A stretch of 64,000 nucleotides of DNA from contig JBJYXV010000077.1 of the NCBI GenBank assembly GCA_046260155.1, positions 124,001 through 188,000 on the forward strand, read 5' to 3'. The position numbers and the translations under genes are program-made. The DNA comes from PFL25 sp046260155. Its GTDB lineage: Bacteria; Chloroflexota; Anaerolineae; Anaerolineales; UBA4823. The notes below the pieces were generated by a model. The model was not told where the DNA came from and searched no databases. It was given only the letters and a program-made list of their open reading frames with translations. The number at the start of each line of letters is the position of its first letter. Position 1 is the stretch's first letter. This document shows positions 59,502 through 64,000 of this stretch, piece after piece.

Positions 59502-60935
59502 ATGGCAGTAGAAAAATTAACCCCGCAAAGTGAAAGTTTTTCAGATTGGTACAACCAATTGGTGCTTGCCTCCGAGCTGGCAGATTACGCACCAGTCCGG
59601 GGATGCATGGTTGTGCGCCCTTATGGTTGGGCGTTATGGGAAAACCTGCAGGCAGCCCTGGACGAACGCTTCAAAGCCACAGGACATGTAAATGCAGCTT
59701 TTCCCTTGTTTATCCCAATGTCCTTCCTGGAAAAAGAGAAGGAACATGTTGAAGGTTTTTCTCCTGAACTGGCAGTGGTAACTATTGGAGGCGGTGAGCA
59801 GCTCGAAGAACCATGGGTTGTGAGACCAACCTCTGAGACCATCATTGGCTATATGTATGCCAAGTGGATCCAATCGTACCGAGATTTGCCAGTCTTGATC
59901 AACCAGTGGGGTAATGTTGTTCGCTGGGAGATGAGGACGAAACTCTTTTTACGCACACTGGAGTTTTACTGGCAGGAAGGGCATACCGCTCATGCTACCA
60001 AGCAAGAAGCTGAGGAAGAGACATTACGCATGCTGGATGTGTATACCGACTTTGCGATCAATGAAGCAGCTGTTCCTGTAATACCCGGTCGTAAATCGGA
60101 CAGTGAAAAATTCAGCGGGGCGATCAACTCCTTCAGCATCGAGGCGATGATGGGCGATACGCGTGCATTACAGGCGGGAACATCCCATTTCCTAGGACAA
60201 AATTTTGCACGGGCGTTCGATATTCAATTCTTGGACCAGGACAACCAGCTGCAGCATGTATGGACCACTTCCTGGGGTCTCTCTACTCGCTTTATCGGTG
60301 CCATCATCATGACCCACGGTGATGATCAAGGTTTAATATTACCCCCCCGGGTAGCTCCCCTACAGATAGTCCTGGTGCCAATCTATCGGAATGATGAAGA
60401 AAAGACGGGTGTTATGCGAGTCGTTGATGAAATCCAAGCAGAATTAAGCGGCATTCGGATGAAGGTCGATGCCCGGGAAGAGGTCAGACCAGGTTTCAAA
60501 TTTAATGAGTGGGAATTAAAAGGAGTTCCACTGCGCATCGAAGTTGGACCCAAAGACGTTGAGAAAGGGACAGTCGCGCTGGCTCGCCGGGACTTCCCCG
60601 GGAAGGAGGGACGCAGCTTTGTGTCCCGTGAAAATCTCGATGTGCAAGTACATGATTTATTAGAAGAGATTCAGCGTTCCTTGTATGAGAAAGCAGTAAA
60701 GTTTCGGGCAGAGAACATACATGAACCGGAATCTTATGAGGATCTGAAAGAAATCGTTGCAAATGGTTGGGCTTATGCATGGTGGTGTGGTGATCCTGAG
60801 TGTGAGCAACAAATTAAAGCTGATACAAAGGCTACCACCCGCTGCATACCCCTGGAAGGAGCGCAAGGGGAAGGCAGGTGCATTTATTGTGGAAAAGCAG
60901 CTGTAGAAAAGGTGCACTTTGCCAGGGCTTATTAA
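59502..60935 (+). CDS. proS: Prolyl-tRNA synthetase, archaeal/eukaryote-like type
   Basis: Charges tRNA-Pro. 477 residues, the short ProS form (TIGR00408-like) without the editing insertion of E. coli ProS. VRGCMVVRPYGWALWENLQ, WVVRPTSETIIGYMYAKWI (motif 2 region) and WTTSWGLSTRFIGAIIMTHGD (motif 3) are seen. The C-terminal zinc-type region holds CGDPECEQQIK and CIYCGKAA. ATG 59502 has AGGTGG upstream; longer frames run through the previous gene. 55 bp after the LOG-like gene. Confidence 0.95.
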   Translation: MAVEKLTPQSESFSDWYNQLVLASELADYAPVRGCMVVRPYGWALWENLQAALDERFKATGHVNAAFPLFIPMSFLEKEKEHVEGFSPELAVVTIGGGEQLEEPWVVRPTSETIIGYMYAKWIQSYRDLPVLINQWGNVVRWEMRTKLFLRTLEFYWQEGHTAHATKQEAEEETLRMLDVYTDFAINEAAVPVIPGRKSDSEKFSGAINSFSIEAMMGDTRALQAGTSHFLGQNFARAFDIQFLDQDNQLQHVWTTSWGLSTRFIGAIIMTHGDDQGLILPPRVAPLQIVLVPIYRNDEEKTGVMRVVDEIQAELSGIRMKVDAREEVRPGFKFNEWELKGVPLRIEVGPKDVEKGTVALARRDFPGKEGRSFVSRENLDVQVHDLLEEIQRSLYEKAVKFRAENIHEPESYEDLKEIVANGWAYAWWCGDPECEQQIKADTKATTRCIPLEGAQGEGRCIYCGKAAVEKVHFARAY

Positions 60936-60940
60936 CCAAT

Positions 60941-61750
60941 ATGCCAGCGATTCACCCGCCCCGATTAAAAATTCAAACGATTGAATTGGTCCAAACTGCA
61001 TCTGATCCGGAATCTTTTTGCCGCGCATACCATGATTTCCTGGATTATTATGCAGATCGAACTTACCGTCCAAGTAAAATTGGTGAACCACCCCCTTTAC
61101 TGCCTACCTACCAGGTACCGAAACCAGTTTTGCGTGTTGTGGAGAAGGAACTGGCTGTTTGGGCTGGTGCAAACCGCACACAAGGGCTCGAGTTAGCAGA
61201 TGCATTATGGCAAAATCCTTATCTAGAGTTCCGGACAACTGCAGCTACATTGCTCGGGCAGGTATTTCCTCTGCCGGTGAAATCAATTTTCAGAAGAGTA
61301 GAGACCTGGATCCAACCAAAAACTGAAGAGAGGTTGGTGAATGTACTTGTGAACTCTGGTCTGCAGCGGATATTAATTGAATATCAAAATTTGTATGTGA
61401 ACCAGATGGACATCTGGTTGAGATCCAGGAATACTGAACGGAACCGCATAGGGTTGAAGGCCTGCCTACCCCTCCTGGCACGGCGGGAATTTGAAGATTA
61501 TCCACTGATATTCAAACGACTGGGGAAATTTATGCGATCAGGAGATCATCCACTGCGGGGTGATACCCTGCTTGGGCTCAGAGAACTGATCACTCAAACT
61601 CCAGAAGAGACAGCTGTCTTCATCGAACAATTGCTGCGATCAACAAGTGAAAATCAACATATTGCATGGTTTGTGCGCAAAACCTTAACTGATTTTCCTG
61701 CATCCACCAGGCAGCAACTCCGCCAGGTTTTACTGGAGACTCGGAAGTAA
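60941..61750 (+). CDS. HEAT-repeat protein, DNA alkylation-repair-like
   Basis: 269 residues, mostly alpha-helical repeats: AVWAGANRTQGLELADALW, YLEFRTTAATLLGQVFPLP, and GLKACLPLLARREFEDYPL. This resembles AlkD/HEAT proteins, but I see no motif that proves DNA glycosylase activity. ATG 60941 lies 5 bp after the proS stop with no ribosome-binding site, so translation is probably coupled. Confidence 0.6.
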   Translation: MPAIHPPRLKIQTIELVQTASDPESFCRAYHDFLDYYADRTYRPSKIGEPPPLLPTYQVPKPVLRVVEKELAVWAGANRTQGLELADALWQNPYLEFRTTAATLLGQVFPLPVKSIFRRVETWIQPKTEERLVNVLVNSGLQRILIEYQNLYVNQMDIWLRSRNTERNRIGLKACLPLLARREFEDYPLIFKRLGKFMRSGDHPLRGDTLLGLRELITQTPEETAVFIEQLLRSTSENQHIAWFVRKTLTDFPASTRQQLRQVLLETRK

Positions 61751-61781
61751 ATCTGCGCTACTCCATAAGATATGAGTTCTC

Positions 61782-61790
61782 TGGTATAAT
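61782..61790 (+). promoter_or_regulatory. Extended -10 promoter of rpsO
   Basis: TGGTATAAT combines the TG extension with a perfect -10 box; no clear -35 box is needed. It leaves a ~90-nt structured leader containing CTAGCCCTGCTAG before rpsO, which may be an S15 autoregulation site. Confidence 0.65.
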
Positions 61791-61885
61791 CAGCCCCGCT
61801 GACTAGCCCTGCTAGTGGTTGCATTCGAGCGACTGCTGGTCAGGAGACCTGCAGTAATAATAATAAAGAAAGGTTTGCAGACGTC

Positions 61886-62158
61886 ATGAGTTTGGATAAG
61901 GAAGTTAAAAAGGAATTAATCCACGAATTTTCGCGACATGAAGGAGATACGGGATCTCCCGAAGTTCAAGTTGCAATATTAACTAATCGAATCAATTATC
62001 TGACTGACCATTTGAGAGCGCACAGGCATGATGAATCCTCACGCCGTGGTTTATTAAAACTGGTTGGTCGTCGGCGACGATTATTAGCCTATATACGCAA
62101 AAAAGATTACCAGCGGTACCAGGCATTAACCGACCGGTTGAATATCCGTCGGAAGTAA
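61886..62158 (+). CDS. rpsO: 30S ribosomal protein S15
   Basis: Primary 16S rRNA-binding protein of the small subunit. 90 residues. HEGDTGSPEVQVAILTNRI, NYLTDHLRAHRHDESSRRGL and KLVGRRRRLLAYIRKKDYQRY are the conserved S15 sequence. ATG 61886 with AGAAAGG upstream. A strong terminator follows, then pnp, the widespread rpsO-pnp order. Confidence 0.97.
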   Translation: MSLDKEVKKELIHEFSRHEGDTGSPEVQVAILTNRINYLTDHLRAHRHDESSRRGLLKLVGRRRRLLAYIRKKDYQRYQALTDRLNIRRK

Positions 62159-62170
62159 GCAAGCATATAT

Positions 62171-62206
62171 GAGTAGATGGAAAAGGATTCCCATCTACTC
62201 TTTTTT
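62171..62206 (+). terminator. Intrinsic terminator of rpsO
   Basis: GAGTAGATGG pairs with CCATCTACTC around a 10-nt loop and is followed by T6. It begins 13 bp after the stop and may allow partial read-through into pnp. Confidence 0.92.
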
Positions 62207-62426
62207 GAAATGTAAGAAGCAAAGTTTGAACAACAACGATTTCTACTGTGCCGCCAGGGGTTACAGAACTGCGGAAGTTCTTCTGCCAGGAGCACATAAT
62301 TAATAATCTTCCAACACCAGGAGGTTGGGAATTGGAGACTGGTGGCAACCAGTGATTCCCTTCGGGTATTTGTGTTGCCAGCAGCTTCCAGTCCCTGATC
62401 CCTGGTGAAAAGCAAAAGGAGTAAAT
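62207..62426 (+). promoter_or_regulatory. Structured leader of pnp
   Basis: CCAGGG (62254-62259) can pair with CCCTGG (62400-62405), closing the whole leader. Inside it, GGGAAT/ATTCCC (62327-62332 with 62355-62360) encloses CTGGT/ACCAG. PNPase is autoregulated through its leader in E. coli; a similar role here is an inference. Confidence 0.4.
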
Positions 62427-64000
62427 ATGCAAACAGAAGTAAAAAGCTACACAACCACGGTTGGTGGTAGACAGATCATCATGGAGACAGGGAAACTTGC
62501 GAAACAGGCAGGTGGAGCTGTCACCTTGCGGACAGGTGATACGATGGTATTTGCCACCGCCACGATGGGAAGAGAACCCCGTCAAGGGATCGATTTTTTC
62601 CCATTAACGGTTGATTATGAAGAAAGGATGTATGCTGGTGGTCGGATTCCCGGTTCCTTCTTCCGCAGAGAAGGTCGGCCGAGTGAAGAGGCTATTCTCA
62701 TTGCGCGTCTTACTGATCGACCGATCCGACCCTTGTTTCCAAAGGATATGCGAAATGATGTGCAGGTGATCCTGTATTCATTCTCTGCAGATACTGAAAA
62801 TCCGATCGATATATTAGCCGTAAATGCTGCTTCAGCAGCATTAATGATCTCAGATGTACCCTGGGGAGGACCAGTTGGTGCTGTCCGCGTTGGGCGGATC
62901 AATGGTGAATTTGTGATTAACCCAACTTTCGATGAAAAGAAAAATTCAGATCTGGATCTCCGTCTGGCCGGGACAAGGGACGCCATCTTGATGGTCGAGT
63001 GTGGGGCAGAATTTGTTCCTGAGGATACCCTGGTTGCTGCTATTGAGCTTGGACACCAGGCACTTCAGCCGATTATTGATCTACAGCTGCAGATGGCTGC
63101 CGAGATTGGAAAAACCAAGCGTGAGTACCCCGAATTTAGTTTGGATGAAAGTCTAAAGAACTCTGTGTTCGAGTTGGCGATTCCAAAACTCGAGGTGATA
63201 TTTGATCAACCTTACGAGATCTCTTCAACGTATGGAGCTATTGATGATCTTCTAGAAGAAATCATCAATGAACTCTCCCAGGATGATGAATCGGTTACGG
63301 GAAACATAAAACAAGCTTTTGAACTAGCGGAAAAAGAAGTTGTACGAAGCCGTATTCTGCAAAAAACACTTCGTCCTGACGGCCGGGGTTTAACCGAAAT
63401 ACGTCAAATTTCTTGTGAAGTGGATGTTAGCCCACGAGCGCATGGGTCCGGACTTTTCTCCAGAGGAGAAACCCAGGTGCTGACACTTTCAACGCTTGGA
63501 ACACCTCGAGAGGCGCAGGAATTGGACACGCTCTCACCGACAGAATCGAAGCGCTACATGCACCACTATAACTTCCCGCCTTTCTCAACCGGCGAAACAC
63601 GCATGCTGCGTGGTTCATCAAGAAGAGAGATCGGGCATGGTGCGCTTGCCGAGCGAGCTTTAGTGCCAGTCATTCCACCTGAAGAGGAATTTCCCTATAC
63701 AATGCGCCTGGTTTCAGAAGTGTTATCTTCGAATGGTTCCACTTCGATGGCTTCTGTGTGTGCCTCAACTCTGGCCTTGATGGACACCGGTGTGCCGATC
63801 AAAGCTCCTGTCGCAGGTATTGCCATGGGATTAATTAAAGGTGAAGGAGATCAATACGCTGTTTTGACAGATATTCTTGGGATGGAAGATCATCTTGGTG
63901 ATATGGATTTCAAAGTCGCTGGAACGAGAGATGGAGTAACAGCCTTGCAAATGGATATCAAGATAAAAGGTATTACTCCGCAGATTATGGCACAAGCACT
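62427..64000 (+). CDS. pnp: Polyribonucleotide nucleotidyltransferase (PNPase), 3' end outside window
   Basis: 3'-to-5' phosphorolytic exoribonuclease of mRNA decay. The first 524 codons are present; the frame is open to the window end. MQTEVKSYTTTVGGRQIIME, then GDTMVFATATMG, ERMYAGGRIPGSFFRREGRP and RLTDRPIRPLFPK form the first RNase PH domain. LRPDGRGLTEIR and RGETQVLTLSTLG start the second, catalytic one. AAGGAG lies 8 nt before ATG 62427. The KH and S1 domains would follow beyond 64000. Confidence 0.97.
   Translation, partial: MQTEVKSYTTTVGGRQIIMETGKLAKQAGGAVTLRTGDTMVFATATMGREPRQGIDFFPLTVDYEERMYAGGRIPGSFFRREGRPSEEAILIARLTDRPIRPLFPKDMRNDVQVILYSFSADTENPIDILAVNAASAALMISDVPWGGPVGAVRVGRINGEFVINPTFDEKKNSDLDLRLAGTRDAILMVECGAEFVPEDTLVAAIELGHQALQPIIDLQLQMAAEIGKTKREYPEFSLDESLKNSVFELAIPKLEVIFDQPYEISSTYGAIDDLLEEIINELSQDDESVTGNIKQAFELAEKEVVRSRILQKTLRPDGRGLTEIRQISCEVDVSPRAHGSGLFSRGETQVLTLSTLGTPREAQELDTLSPTESKRYMHHYNFPPFSTGETRMLRGSSRREIGHGALAERALVPVIPPEEEFPYTMRLVSEVLSSNGSTSMASVCASTLALMDTGVPIKAPVAGIAMGLIKGEGDQYAVLTDILGMEDHLGDMDFKVAGTRDGVTALQMDIKIKGITPQIMAQA

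Noticed and set aside
1..64000. CRISPR array, prophage, insertion sequence, tRNA or rRNA
   Set aside because: No direct-repeat array, no integrase or transposase, and no tRNA-like cloverleaf or rRNA segment was recognised on reading. The holin-like domain alone is not evidence for a phage.

Overview
The window is an ordinary chromosomal stretch from a bacterium that looks like a member of the Chloroflexota, most likely class Anaerolineae. This is inferred from the gene families: a split complex I with two NuoM subunits, a four-ring-free DHH-CBS-tRNA nucleotidyltransferase fusion, FemAB-like proteins with a sortase-like protein but no outer-membrane genes, archaeal/eukaryote-type ProS, and GAF-rich signalling proteins. 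I saw no rRNA, tRNA, CRISPR array, insertion sequence or prophage. Both ends cut genes: a polyprenyl-phosphate sugar transferase on the left and pnp on the right.

Layout. 1-5.8 kb (+): cell-surface glycan operon (sugar transferase, NDP-sugar 4,6-dehydratase, two FemAB-like transferases, D-cysteine desulfhydrase). 5.8-10.8 kb (-): sortase-like protein, GAF-PAS-adenylate cyclase, membrane transglutaminase. 11.3-13.3 kb (-): transaldolase under a GntR/HutC regulator. 13.6-25.4 kb (+): energy cluster with nuoA, then nuoH-J-K-L-M-M-N, then an AtpZ/I-like protein, atpB, atpE and an atpF fused to the C-terminal half of delta. Every gene in it encodes a membrane-sector subunit; no NADH-side, F1 alpha, beta, gamma or epsilon gene is present. 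25.4-29.8 kb (+): murE and a holin-like/phosphatase fusion. 30.4-32.2 kb (-): SLC13-type permease. 32.5-41.3 kb (+): heterodimeric ABC exporter, DUF4032 kinase-like protein, and a 1277-residue sensor kinase. 41.3-44.5 kb (-): zinc-ribbon protein, SnoaL-like protein, and trpB behind a tryptophan T-box. 44.6-53.5 kb (-): nusA-rnpM-infB-rbfA-nrnA-truB-ribF-thyA-folA, the classic translation-factor operon extended by thymidylate genes. 53.6-58.5 kb: GNAT, DHH-CBS-tRNA nucleotidyltransferase, a small unknown, a DNA methyltransferase and its overlapping small partner. 58.6-64 kb (+): MazG-like, LOG-like, proS, HEAT protein, rpsO, pnp.

Most interesting signals. (1) The complex I genes encode two divergent NuoM proteins. 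The second lacks the transmembrane-helix-7 lysine, and NuoL carries a tandem ~27-residue repeat in its lateral-helix region that would lengthen it. (2) The b subunit is fused to only the C-terminal domain of delta. (3) Four genes have a -10 box 6-9 nt before the start codon and no Shine-Dalgarno, which points to leaderless transcripts. (4) A textbook Trp T-box precedes trpB, with its promoter folded into the terminator of the preceding operon. (5) A small unknown gene is translationally coupled to a beta-class DNA methyltransferase.
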